This document shows positions 35,423 through 46,504 of a DNA stretch of 64,000 nt, in pieces. Position 1 is the first letter of the stretch. Each line of letters begins with the position of its first letter. This stretch comes from Rattus norvegicus (Eukaryota; Chordata; Mammalia; Rodentia; Muridae), in assembly GCF_036323735.1 (NCBI RefSeq), contig NC_086023.1, positions 15,735,501-15,799,500 on the forward strand. The letters are read 5' to 3'. The notes under the pieces were generated by a model. That model saw nothing but the letters and a program-made list of their open reading frames with translations. It searched no databases and had not been told where the DNA came from. The translations under genes and the position numbers were made by a program.

Positions 35423-35903
35423 TTTATGACTAGCCTCTCATAGTCAAGAATTCCCTATATTTCAACAAGACTTATCTCTGCAGTCATCACTGAAAACTGA
35501 ATAAAAGTATTAACTGTTCAAAACTGACACCTAAACAATTTGGTCATAAACACAATTATATAGTAAACAATTTTACTAATATATATATGCTTAGTAAAAT
35601 AATAGTTCCAACTCCATCACTGGAACCTATGATCCCCCAAGACATGGGTGTTTGATTGGATTTATACAATATCTTAACTGCATCCTGTGTAGCAAGTCTC
35701 AAATATAACATCGAAGTTGTTACTTACTCTAATGAGATACTTGCCACCATTTCTCTACTGGGCTAATCTTGTATGGTTATTTTATATTATGTCACAAAGT
35801 TTCTACAGCTCAGTAAAACTGATGTTCACAGTTTCTTTCAGGAACTTGATCAGTGTCCTTTGATATAGGAAAGTCAGTCAATATGAGGACTCTCATACTG
35901 TTT
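35423..35903. other. AT-rich DNA, nothing recognised
   Basis: No gene or repeat recognised. Confidence 0.5.
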
Positions 35904-35918
35904 CCAGCTTTATTTCTT
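35904..35918. repeat. B2 target-site duplication, left copy
   Basis: CCAGCTTTATTTCTT is repeated without change at 36110-36124. Confidence 0.95.
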
Positions 35919-36109
35919 TCTTTTTTTTTTAAAGATTTATTTATTTATTATATATAAGTACACTGTAGCTGTCTTCAGATACACCAGAAGAGGGCATCGG
36001 ATCTCTTTACAGATGGTTGTGAGCCACCATGTGGTTGCTGGGAATTGAACTCATGACCTCTGGAAGAGCAGTCGGGTGCTCTTAACCGCTGAGCCATCTC
36101 TCCAGCCCT
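35919..36109 (-). mobile_element. B2 SINE
   Basis: This tRNA-derived SINE lies on the minus strand. Its 5' end (GGGCTGGAGAGATGGCTCAG, complement of about 36088-36107) holds the pol III A box region. The B box region reads GAGTTCAATTCC (complement of about 36041-36052). The 3' end has the AATAAATAAATCTTT signal (complement at about 35931-35945) and an A tail (T at 35922-35931). A perfect 15-bp target duplication flanks it. The element was moved by L1 machinery in trans, and the perfect duplication indicates a fairly recent insertion. Confidence 0.96.
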
Positions 36110-36124
36110 CCAGCTTTATTTCTT
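36110..36124. repeat. B2 target-site duplication, right copy
   Basis: CCAGCTTTATTTCTT matches 35904-35918 exactly. Confidence 0.95.
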
Positions 36125-37329
36125 GTTGTACTGCAACTAAGTCATGTGTCTTCACAAATAATAGTACTTACTAGTTGGTTCTGGTGATCAACCAACATCT
36201 GGGTATTGTGCTATATTGTCTTGTGGGTAATAGTGGTTTCCTTGCTCAACAACTCAAAGAAAAATAGCCAAGCCTTATCACCGGGTTATTTATTTAATAA
36301 TGTATTGATTCTGAGAGCAGCATCCACATAACATACTTTTGTTCATTTTGTAAAACTTTGTTTGATGGTTATCATACTGAATATCATGTTTCCTTATGTT
36401 TTTTTCATATACTGTTTTAATGAACCCTGCTCTTTTCCCATTCTCCAACTCTCCTCTTAAACTTCACTGCTTCAATGTTCATCTTTCCCCTGTAATAGCA
36501 CAAACTAATCTTAAATTCTTTAATATTAAATATAAAAAATTTAAAATTGTGACAAATACATACAAAATATGTTGTATGTTGTATGGGTTTTTTTTCTAGT
36601 CTTAACTGGACTTACTGGTAATAAAAAGAGGAGGAATCACAGAAAAAGGACAAACCATAAGTCCATACTGAAGCTGAGAACCATGCTGGTGGTAAGCAAT
36701 CTATGATGTCACAGAGTTTGCAGAGAATAATTTTTGAGGCTGAATAAAGTAAACAGAGATGGTTGGTGTTACCAAGTAATAAGAAGCATTAGGTTCTGAC
36801 ATAGTACCAACAAAGACATGTGGGAGGCAGGCAGTTGTTATTTAAAAAATGGGAGAAAGAGTTTTTATAAGATCATCACAGTCCAAATACAAAGAAATAA
36901 CAAAGCTCATAAAAGTAAGCTTATGGTCCTCGCATTAACAGAGTAAAGGCTATCATTTTCCTTGTTATGGGCAGAAAACTATTGTTGAAAAGATTCAAAA
37001 ACATTCATGAGAAAATATCTTAGAATAATAGATATTATGAAAGATTACATGACAGAAATGTTTCTATAAAGCACCTCAAGCTGCTATCATTATAAAAGGG
37101 ATCCAGTCATTTTTTTCTTTCTAGGGTACAAAAAGCAATATCAGTTACCATCAATTCTACTCAGTGTTGCTTTGGATATAAAGAAAAATCCTCCACAGCA
37201 CAAGGTATATGGTACAAAAAGAAATGATAAAATTAGTGGTAGAAAACAATTTAAGCCACTTGTCTAATAGAAGGTTTACATCTAATAAACAGAAGAAATA
37301 TTTCACAAATTACAGTGAGTATATATTTA
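36125..37329. other. AT-rich DNA, nothing recognised
   Basis: No repeat or gene recognised. The stretch is immediately downstream, in minus-strand terms, of a candidate terminal exon. Confidence 0.5.
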
Positions 37330-37347
37330 ACAAAAATGAACAGTCAT

Positions 37348-37353
37348 TTTATT
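37348..37353 (-). promoter_or_regulatory. Candidate polyadenylation signal AATAAA
   Basis: AATAAA on the minus strand lies about 105 bp after the stop codon of the frame ending at 37459. No genomic poly(A) follows, so it could be a real signal or chance in AT-rich DNA. Confidence 0.35.
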
Positions 37354-37458
37354 AGAAACAATGTAGGATAAAACGTGAAAAGATGTTCACTAGTACTAGA
37401 TGTCAGGCGATTTAGCATACAGTCCTAGAAATTTAGCCACATTGGTAGAGATGGAACC

Positions 37459-37844
37459 TCATTTAGAGCAGAAAGTTTGACTGATCTCAGTAGCAGTGCC
37501 TCTTATATGTTCATTCAAAGCTATCATGTCCACTTTTAACTTTCGTAGATTCTCACTGAGCTCTATGCATTGTGAGCAATTGTGCCATGCTGTGTTACAA
37601 ATTTGTAACACATGTAGGAACAAAAGGCATACACATTGCACCCAACTGCTATGCTCACATAAATGCCCACCTGGAATTGATTTATAAAATACACCTTCAA
37701 AGAAGAAAGAGTATAGACCTTTCTGATGGTAGCTGTAGAGGATTAAACCAAATGTGAAACCCTGCAGTGTAGAGCCCATGACAAAACATGTCACAATATG
37801 CCAAGTTGATCGTGTCCCAGCTATCACAGAAGGACTGCTTACTG
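37459..37844 (-). CDS. Candidate last coding exon, unknown product
   Basis: A minus-strand frame stays open for about 128 codons to a stop at 37459-37461. I do not recognise the product. Visible features are a hydrophobic, possibly membrane-spanning segment (WHIVTCFVMGSTLQGFTFGL, roughly residues 9-28 from the GTG at 37825-37827), a second hydrophobic segment around CVCLLFLHVLQIC, a Cys-rich stretch, and a Leu/Lys-rich helix-like tail (ELSENLRKLKVDMIALNEHI). Immediately upstream in minus-strand terms is a pyrimidine-rich run ending in CTACAG (about 37842-37875), which looks like a 3' splice site. AATAAA follows the stop. There is no in-frame ATG near the 5' edge. A last exon is one reading, and a chance frame or piece of an unknown repeat is the alternative. 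Confidence 0.3.
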
Positions 37845-37849
37845 TAGAA

Positions 37850-38096
37850 CATCAAGAGAAAAATGAAAGAGACAAGAGACTAGAATCAGTGAATGGAAAA
37901 ACAAAACATTAGCTAATATTTAAAAACAAAAGTTAAAAGATGTTAATTAAGCACACTTACAACTTAAATCCATTTGTATGAAAAAACAACAGATACGTGT
38001 GCTAGAATTACATAAGATATAAACTAGAAAATAAAATCCAAAGTCCAAAATCAGAAAAATAACATTTAAATGACTAGAATAAACATATATGACACA
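37850..38096. other. AT-rich DNA upstream of the candidate exon
   Basis: Nothing else recognised. It would be intron if the candidate exon is real. Confidence 0.4.
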
Positions 38097-38109
38097 CTCT
38101 ATCTATCTA

Positions 38110-38148
<39 letters not shown>

Positions 38149-38151
38149 GTT
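38097..38151. repeat. (TCTA)n(TCTG)n microsatellite
   Basis: A tetranucleotide repeat of about 55 bp. Confidence 0.95.
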
Positions 38152-38223
38152 ATATAAAACAGAAAAGTAATGAATATATACACTCTATATCTGTGTCTGT
38201 GTATGTATGTTAGTGTTAGTGTT

Positions 38224-38226
<3 letters not shown>

Positions 38227-38270
<44 letters not shown>
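38227..38270. repeat. (GT)n microsatellite
   Basis: About 44 bp of GT, just before the start of a URR1-class repeat. Confidence 0.96.
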
Positions 38271-38271
<1 letters not shown>

Positions 38272-38274
38272 AGT

Positions 38275-40120
38275 TATATTTCTGTTACTAGTGATAAAAT
38301 ATTGTGGCCAATGTACCTCATAAAAGCAAAAGTTTATTAATGCTATGTTTCCTGAAGTAGAGTTTTTGTCATGTAATTGTTATGTGGTAGTGTAGCATGA
38401 AATAATAAAAAAAGATATCATCCTACACTACCTCCAGCCAGCTACTCTCTAATGTGGTGGTCCTGAAATCTTTCCACCCAACTTGCTAAGTTTCCGGCGG
38501 GTGGCTACTACAGGGATCAAATTCTGTGGCTGGCTGGGATGCCTTGCCATTGTGCCTTTCTCTGGAACTCAGTTGAGTCACAGCATAAAGGAAAACAACA
38601 TACAAACTTAGTTTAAAATAAACAGCTAACTCAATGACTGGATGCAACTACTAACATCCTAATTAGTAAGCCATACTAGATTAAATCCTCAGGTGGTGGA
38701 TCCTAGTGGATCCACCATTTAACTGGGGAGTCCTAGAGTTTGCTACATCTTCTACCCCCAACTCTGTCTCCTTCCAAAAAGCTGCAAGTCTCTTTTCTCC
38801 TTCTCTTTTCACCCCTCTGACCTATAAGTCCCACCTACTCCCTCGCCCAGTGATTGGTTCCCTGAAATTTTTATTCATTAGAAAAGGTCCTTGCCACATG
38901 TTAGCAAGAACAGGTAGCTAAAATATCATATGGTTAATCACAAGAAAAAAGCAGAGGGGACAACTGTAACCTGAGTAGAGTTGTAAACCTTAACCATCAT
39001 AACTACCCACAGTGATGTACATCCTCTGGAAAGGTTGAACCTCCCCATAACCTCACCAAAGAATAGCACTGAATGGGAAACAAACTTTTCAAATATTTGA
39101 AACTAAGGATTCATTCTCAGTTCAAACTGCCACATTTTATTACATGGGTCCATAGATTTCATGGGATTCTGATCATAATACATGATACATGATCAATAAT
39201 GATGCATATAGTCCAACTTTAAAATCATAATACTCCTTAAAAAAAACTCAGTACCATATAAAAGTCCAAAGTCCCTTCTGATCCACAAGTGAATCTTTTA
39301 ACTGCAACCTATGTAAAATAAAAAAAGCAAATTACATATAATCGTACAGAAAAGATGAATGGGGGTATAGTGAGGAAATACTGGACTAGAGTAAGATAGA
39401 CATTCAGCTGGGCGAACACCAAAATCCTGTAGTTTATTTTTATGGCTGGGTTTATTCAAGTGGTTTTACCCCTACATCTTTACTACATACAACAAATATC
39501 TCTATCTTGGCCTTGTCTTACTCCTTGTGTGCAATGTCCCTTGTTAAATGCCTTAGGGCTGTGCATCTCTAACATCTTGAGGTATTTATTAAAACCTAGG
39601 CTTCAAGCAACAGTCATTTACATAGGGAATCTCTTGCTATAGCCTGCCTGGCATTAGTGGTTCCTTGAAATCATAGAGCATGAATTCATTAGCTCTTCCT
39701 TTCATATCTTTCATGCCTTCAAGGTTATAGCAGCCCTCTTTTAAGAGCATGAATTTCCTTAGTTATTATAATATTTTTTTTTGCATTGCATTCCTTGTGT
39801 GGTTTGAATGAAAATGTGGCCCTATCCCATGCACTTGTATGCTCAGTCCCTAGTTGATGAACTATTTGGAAAAGATTAAGAGGTATGATCTTGTTGAAGG
39901 AGGTATGGCCTTGTTGAAGGAAATATGTAACTGGGAGTGGGATTTGAAGTTTTAAAAGCCCATACTGTACCCAGTACCTTTCTTTTGGCCAGTCTTCTTG
40001 TAGAATAGGATGTACAGCTCTTAGCTACTGCTCTAGTAGTATGTGCACCACCATTCTACCTGTCATAATGGACTTTATAAATGCTTTCTTTTTTCTTCTA
40101 TAAGTTGCCTTAGTCACGGG
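38275..40120. repeat. Long URR1-class repeat with inverted ends, interrupted
   Basis: The left end reads like the common rodent repeat (tttctgttactagtgataaa, about 38280). The centre has matching phrases (about 39190-39640, including 'gtgaggaaatactggacta' and 'ctaacatcttgagg'). The right end is the inverse form (about 39795-40110, 'aggtatggccttgttgaagg', 'tcataatggactttataaatgctttc'). An LTR-like block is inserted at about 38430-38960. This layout, related sequence in opposite orientation at the two ends, is shared with the copy split by the 44.5-50.0 kb insertion. Confidence 0.5.
38430..38960 (+). repeat. LTR-like insertion
   Basis: The block contains ctgacctataagtcccacct, then 'cccagtgattggttccctgaa' and 'ttattcattag', an arrangement seen in rodent LTRs (TATA-like box and CCAAT-type 'gattgg'). 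No coding part. Borders and family are uncertain. Confidence 0.35.
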
Positions 40121-40810
40121 CAGTGAGGGAGAGCTAGCCATTTTGGTGGGGCATGGAAAGCAGGTTCCAAAGGTAAGGGAATGAGACTAGGAGAGTGAGC
40201 CCTGCCCATTGCCTACTGTAGCACATGGGTGAGGGGCAGTGTTGAAGAGCTGCCACTGGTACCATGCATGCAGAAAAGATGGCTCTGATGGTGTGAGAGC
40301 AAGAAACCTGGTTATGCTCCTTGCCTGGGTCAAGCAGCAGAGATGGCTCTGGTGGCACTGGTCCAGGAGAGTAAGTGGGCTGACCACCCAGGTCAAGATC
40401 CAATGCTTTGAGTTGGCCCACCCTAACAAGAACTAGTGGAGTGCATGAAGGGACTGTCCTGTAGAACTAAAGGTGCAGAATCTCCATGACACAGGACAAT
40501 AATAGAATTTCCAGGAGGAGTTCAGTGAGGATCCAACATTGATAGTGGAGCAGAAGCCATAGGCCTTGAACCAAAACAATAATTCATTGCAGCAAATATT
40601 TGCAAGTAAAGCTGTTTGGACATATGGGTTTGCATACACTATGGCACACTGTAGCTTCCATTACGATACATTTTTTTCTTATTTATTTATTTATTTATTT
40701 ATTTACTTACTTACTGATTTTTGGTGCAAGGGCAGTAGGCAGATTTGGAGTAGTGAGCTGAGTGGGATTGGGGTGCACAATGTGAAATTACTAAAGAATT
40801 ACTAAAAACT
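40121..40810 (+). repeat. Retroposon of L1-3'UTR-like type
   Basis: The stretch ends with gattggggtgcacaatgtga followed by an A-rich end near 40795-40812, a 3' end common to a frequent rodent retroposon/L1-type 3'UTR. It contains a TTTA microsatellite (40676-40712). Open frames within it on both strands have no recognised domain. Confidence 0.4.
40676..40712. repeat. (TTTA)n microsatellite
   Basis: About 37 bp of TTTA units, with the last ones changed to TTAC. Confidence 0.93.
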
Positions 40811-43775
40811 GTTTAAAAGGCAAATGAATCCTACAGAAAAGAAAGTGTGGACATAGTTTTAAACTCATTAGCATAAAGAAAGACTTTCTGAACACAACAC
40901 TGATAGCACAGGCACTAAGAACAATTAATAAAAGAGACCACATAAAACTCCAAAGCTTCTGTATGACAAAGAACACCATCATTTAGAAAAAGTGACAAGA
41001 TACCAAATTAAAAAAAAATATTTATAGTTTGGCCTAATGCTGCTTGTATTCTAATGTTAATTTTGTTTCCCCCAAACTTCTTATACAAGTGTCTGCAGAA
41101 AGACTTTGAGAAACTCGGCCCCCAGTTGGTTGTGATTGGTAAATAAAGATGCCAGCAGCTAATGGCTGGGAAGAACAGGAAGACGTGGTACTTGAGGATT
41201 CTAGGGCTTGAGACCAGGAGAATAGAAGGAGGAAAGATCCTCCATGCCAGAAGAGTATGGGAGAAGGAGATGTCAAGCCTGAGAAGAATGCAGGACAGAG
41301 AGGCATGGCTGCCATGTGAAGGAGCCAGAAGAACTTGGCCCAGAGCAGAGCCCAGTTGGGCAGCCCTCTGGGTCCAGAGCAACCAAGAAAAAATACAGAG
41401 TTTAGTAATCTATAACTTGAGATTATTAGCATGAGGTGGATTAATCACATGAAGGTTAGACAGTGGCCTAGCTATTGTGATGGTTACACTATATTAAAAT
41501 ATAAAGTCTGTGCATGTGTCTTTCATTTGGGAACATGAACCATTGAGGTGGGTACTAAACCTACCAATGGGATTTATTTAATAAGTATTAATTCAACAAA
41601 TACTGTTACTGACTATGCATCCAATAGAAGGCTAATATCTGAAACATATTAAAAACTAAAAAGCTGTCGATGAAGAAAAGAAATTACACAATTAAGAATG
41701 GAAATCAGAGGGCTAGTAATATCCAAAATACATAAGGAACCCAAGAAGCTAACCACCAAGAAACCAAAGAACCCAATAAAAAAAAGTGAGGTATAGAGCT
41801 AAACAGAATTCAAAACAGAGGAGTCTCTCATGGCTGGGAAGCACTTAAAGAAACATTCAAAGTCCTCAGTCATCAGGGAAATGAAAATCAAAATGACCCC
41901 AAGATTCCACCTTATACCAATCAGAATGGCTAAAATAAAAAACTCAGGTGACAACACATGCTGGCAAGAATGTAGAGAAAGAGGAACACTCATCATTCAT
42001 TGCTGGTGGGATTGAAAACTGGTAAAACCACACTGGAAATCATTCTTCAGGTTCCTCAGAAAATTGGAAATAGTTCTACCTGAAGACCCAACTATATCAC
42101 TCCTGGGCATAGACCTAAAAAATGACCCACCATATCCGGGGGCATGTGCTTCACTATGTTCAGAGCAGCCTTACAAGTGGTGATAGCCAGAAGCTAGAAA
42201 CAACCAGACTTCACACAACTGAAGGATGAATACAGAGAATGTGGTTCATTACACAGTGGAATACTATTCAGCTATTAAAAATGAGGACATTATGAGTTTG
42301 CAGGCAAATGGATGATCTGCCATCATCAGAGAGGCTACTTCCTGCATTAAGGTGGAAAGAAATATAGAGCCATATAACTAAACAATGTGCAAAGAGTGAG
42401 AGACTTTAAAACACTCAGTCCTAAATGGAATTTCTTCACCAAATTACTCCCTTGAGGGATAAGAGAATTATATGGGTCAGCAGTAGAAGTATTGTAAGGG
42501 CCAGTGAGGATGAAAGACACCAAGTAAATAGTGCCTTTTAGATGCAAGCAGGACTAAATGGGCATAGGAACCTACAGATTGTGGCAGCACATACAGGGTC
42601 TGCACAGTTCTAACTCATATAGGATCTTAGCACTGATAGGTAACATGTAGATAAGTCCCATTCCTAACTCAGAAGCTATCTGTGATTGATAACTGCTCAT
42701 AAAGGAAAAAAATCTATAGAGACTCACTGGGTATACAAATCACATTTAAGAGCATGCATCATGACTATAACAGCATACACAACAACAGATGGCCAACAAC
42801 AAAAAACTTAGTGATATTTTGTCTCCTTTCTTAAATGACTTGTAATGCTTTATCTGGCATTGTTTTATAGTTATAGGGTTTTTTATCTATATATTATGGC
42901 TTACAGTTTTGTTTTATGGGATTTCTGTGAGCAAATGTATCTCGTAAATCTACATGTGGTTTTGGTACTTTTTTTTGAGTCTTAGTTTGTTTGTTTGCTT
43001 GTTTTGTCCTATTTTTGGTTTTATTTTGTCATTATTCTCATTCTTATTATTATTTAGAAGCCTGTGATACACATGAGTGTTTCCTCCCTTAGGATGTCCA
43101 AATGCCACTGTACACTGGACTGGAAGAACGAAGCAGAGTCTGGGGTCTGGAGGGTCCCTGTCAAGCTGGGAGTGCGTACAAGGGTAGAGAAGGTCTTCTC
43201 CGAGGATTTGAATGAAACAGCTCTGTTGGGCAATCTTACCTTGATTCAGGGTGAAATGGAGCTATATATGAACCTTGATGAGTGGAAATGAGTTTTAAGT
43301 GTGATTGTAAAATTATTGGTTAGACTTTAAAGTACTGTGAATGCCTCATTTGTATGGAGAGGCATTTCAGGAATCCTAGATATTTTTTGGTTGGTTTATT
43401 ATAGGGAAAGAAGAAGTTGAACTTGTTAGTCTGGTAAGGACTACTTTACCTTCCCCAGGTAGAGGATATGGGGTTTAGGATCCCCAGACAAGGTCATGGA
43501 AGGGGAAGCCCTGATGCTACAGTCCTCCATTTCACACTGAGCTTAGAGGAGCTATCCAGACACGGTAGACAACAAGCAGTGTTTCCCCCACAGATGCCGG
43601 TTTGTCTTTCAATAACAGAGAGAAAAGCAGGGTGTGGACTTGAATGCATAGGGAGTTGTAGAAGATCTGGAAGAAACTGAAAGACAGAAAACTATAATCA
43701 GAATATATTATATGAACAAATTATATTTTCAATTAAAAATAGGAAAAGTAAAAGAGAACAAAAACAAAGCAAAAT
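40811..43775 (+). mobile_element. Old LINE-1 (Lx-like), split by an LTR
   Basis: L1 ORF2 C-terminal sequence starts at about 40815 (FLNTTL-like block, then ALRTINK), stops near 41015, and resumes at about 41590. It includes SSVIREMKIKM and the Cys/His block CWQECRERGTLIIHCWWD at about 41960-42014. The long 3'UTR (about 42320-43775) has phrases of the older Lx-type L1, such as 'gggtatacaaatcacattta' and 'atatattatggctta', and ends A-rich. Divergence is clearly greater than in the rat-type copies. The L1 is inactive. Confidence 0.75.
41030..41575. repeat. LTR-like repeat inside the old L1
   Basis: The L1 reading is interrupted exactly here. The inserted block includes cccagttggttgtgattggt, 'aaataaagatgccagcagctaatggctgg' and a purine-rich body, resembling a rodent ERV LTR. 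Overlapping frames on both strands (about 41008-41434) are fortuitous. Borders were not fixed, and no 6-bp duplication could be proven. Confidence 0.5.
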
Positions 43776-44073
43776 GTGAGACAGAGTCATAGTCCCTTCC
43801 TTGGCCCAAAGAGACCATTGTATGAAACTCTAAATTTGCTATTAAGAGTCCAAAATTTTGTAGATACTAGTACCACAGGATGTCTGTCCAAGAAATTTGA
43901 GTTCATAAAGTTAAGCCAGGTACATGGATGGTTTAATGTACCTGAACTTGTTGTAGTCTAAATGAATCCTTTACAAAGACCAGATATGTCACATAAAGCT
44001 GCAAGTTTTGGAGTTTGTCCTATTGGTGTTTTATCTTGGCTTACTCTATTTTCTGACTATGTCTCTATATAAA
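43776..44073. other. Unassigned DNA between L1 and host repeat
   Basis: No gene. Some phrases ('gttttatcttggcttactc') resemble the interior of the same repeat seen near 53650-53750, so it may be a further part of that family. Confidence 0.35.
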
Positions 44074-44489
44074 TTCCCTTTCTATTACTGTGATATAACA
44101 TTCCCAAGGCAACTAATAGAAAACAAAATGGTTTGGGCTTGTTTCTAGGTAGTTGGAGTCCATGGTGACAGAACAAAAGCATGAGAGCAGTATTGGGAAG
44201 TGAAGGGCTTACATCCTGAATTATGATGATAAATTAGAAAGAATGGGTTACAGTAGGGTGAGGTCTTATGCTCTCAAAGCCCCTTCTCAGGTCATACTTC
44301 CTTCAGCATGGTCCCAACTTACAGATGGCCCATCAGGTGGGGACCAAGTATTCAATGACTCAAATTATGAAGGATTTCTCATTAAAACTATCAGGTTCAA
44401 TGCCTGATCCCCCACAGGCATATGGCCATATCATTAATAAAATTTTATTTAGTTCCTATTCAAAAGTTCCAATAGTCTTTCATAGTCTT
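44074..44489 (+). repeat. URR1-class host repeat, left half
   Basis: The repeat starts near ttctattactgtgatataac and runs through 'ctttctcaggtcatacttcc'-like and 'gatggcccatcaggtggggaccaagtattcaa'-like blocks to 'caaaagttccaatagtctttcatagtctt' at 44461-44489. There it is broken by the composite insertion and resumes at 50012. Confidence 0.6.
44474..44489. repeat. Target-site duplication of composite insertion, left copy
   Basis: AGTCTTTCATAGTCTT here and at 49996-50011 are identical over 16 bp. The run of T continues to 44497 as the insertion's poly(A) complement. Confidence 0.93.
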
Positions 44490-44497
44490 TTTTTTTT

Positions 44498-44626
44498 AAA
44501 GTCTGTATGAAAGATCTATTTCATAATTCATTGTCCTTAAGAAAACTGACTTCTTTACATTTAACTTTTCTTATCTGTATAAAAAATTATAAACACAAAG
44601 TACAATTATATTATAACATGTGCCTA
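44498..44626 (-). other. Unknown 3'-terminal segment of the chimera
   Basis: About 130 AT-rich bp lie between the terminal poly(A) and the L1 segment and match no L1 3'UTR. They could be genomic flank of the source L1 fragment, carried as a read-through 3' end. No canonical AATAAA is visible. Confidence 0.5.
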
Positions 44627-46504
44627 TTTCCTCAGATTCTGTTGTTATGTCTTCCCTTACATTTCTGATTTTGTTAACTTGGATACACTCTCTGTGACCT
44701 CTGGTTAGTCTGGGTAAGGGTATATCTATCTTGTTGATTTTCTCAAAAAAACAGCTCTTAGTTTTGTTGATTCTTTGTATAGTCCTTTCGTTTCTACGTC
44801 ACTGATATCAGCCCTGAGTTTGATTATTTCCTGCCTTCTATTCCTCTTGGGTTTATTTATTTCTTTTTGTTCTAGAGCTTTTAGGTGTGCTGTCCAGCTG
44901 CTGACATATGCTCTCTCCTGTTTCTTTTTGCAGGCCCTCAGAGCTATGAGTTTTCCTCTTAGTACCACTTTCATTGTGTCCCATAAGTGTGGGTATGTTG
45001 TATCTTCATTTTCATTAAATTCTTAGAAATCTTTAATTTCCTTGACCAAGTTGTCGTTGAGTAGAGCATTGTTCAATTTCCATGTATATGTGGACGTTCT
45101 GTCATTATTGTTGTTATTGAAGACCAGTCTTAGTGTGTGGTGATCTGATATGATGCATGGGATTATTTCTATCTTCCTGTATCTGTTGAGGCCTGTTTTG
45201 TGACCGATTATATGTTCAGTTTTGGAAAAGGTTCCATGAGGTGTTGAGAAGAAGGTATATCCTTTTGTTTTAGGATGGAATGTTCTATAAATATCTGTTA
45301 ATTGATTTGGTTCATAACTTCTGCTAGTTTCTCTACATCTCTGTTTAATTTATGTTTCCATGATCTGTCCATTGATGAGAGTGGGGTGTTGAAATCTCCT
45401 ACTATTATTGTGTGAGGTGCAATGTGTGCTTTAGTAAGGTTTCTTTTATGAATGGAGGTGCTCTTGCACTAAGAGCATAGATATTTAGGATTGAGAGTTC
45501 ATCTTGGTGGATTTTTCCTTTGATGAATATGAAGTGTCCTTCCTTATCTTTTTTAATGACTTTTGGTTGAAAGTCAATTTTATTTGATATCAGAATGGCA
45601 ACTCCAGCTTTTTTCTTCAACCCAATTGCTTGGAAAGTTGTTTTCCAGCCATTTACTCTTAGGGAGTGTCTGTCTTTGTCTCTGAGGTGTATTTCCTGCA
45701 TGCAGCAAAATACTGGGTCCTCTTTACATATCCAGTCTGTTAGTCTATGACTTTTTATTGGGGAATTGAGTCTGTTGATGTTGAGAGATAATAAGGAATA
45801 GTGGTTTCGCTTCCTGTTACTTTCATTATTAGAGGTGGAATTATGATTGTCTCTCTTTTGGTTTCATTGCAAGGAAGTTATATTCTTGCTTTCTGTATGG
45901 TGTAGTTTCTCTCCTTGTGTTGGAGTTTCCCATCTATTATCCTTTGTAGTGCTGGATTTGTAGAAAGATATTACATAAATTTGGTTTTGTCATGGAATAT
46001 TTTGTTTTTTTCTATCTATGTTAATAGAAAGTTTTGCAAAATACAGTAACTTGGGCTGGCATTTGTGTTCTCTTAGGGTCTATATGACACCTTTCCAGGA
46101 TCTTTTGGCTTTCATAGTCTCTGGTGAGAATTCTGGTGTAATTCTTATAGGTATGCCATTCTGTGTCACTTGACCTTTTTCCCTTACTGCTTTTGATATT
46201 CTTTGTTTTGTGCACTTGGTGTTTAAACTATTAAGTGATGGGAAGAATTTCTCTTCTGATCCAATCTATTTAAAGTTCTGGAGGCTTCTTGTATATTTAT
46301 GCACATGTTTTTCTTTAGATTAGGGAAGTTTTCTTTTATAATTTTGTTGAATATATTTACTGGCCCTTTAAGTTGGGAGTCTTCACTTTCCTCTATATCT
46401 ATTATCCTTAAGTTTAATCTTCTCATTGTGTCCTGGATTTCCTGTATTATTTGGGCTAGGAGCTTTTTCTCCGCTTTACATTATCTTTGGAAGTTGCATC
46501 GATG
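44627..46504 (-). pseudogene. Old L1 internal segment (ORF2 N-terminal third, ORF1 C-terminal part)
   Basis: On the minus strand the segment runs from the ORF1 coiled-coil end (about 46504; RRLNLRIIDIEESEDSQLKG at about 46360-46423) through the endonuclease (e.g. LKKKAGVAILISNKIDFQPK, about 45550-45610) to the ORF2 stretch before RT (about 44726-44974). It has no RT domain, no 3'UTR and no 5'UTR. Divergence is higher than in the adjoining L1 part, with stops and indels, so it derives from an older L1. Both ends are abrupt. Confidence 0.85.

Noticed and set aside
41008..41434. Overlapping frames of 124 and 132 codons on the minus strand and 90 on the plus strand
   Set aside because: All lie in the LTR-like insertion. 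Open frames on both strands point to base composition, not coding.
43064..43291. 75-codon frame in the 3' part of the old L1
   Set aside because: It lies in the Lx-like 3'UTR region and has no recognised domain or conserved context.
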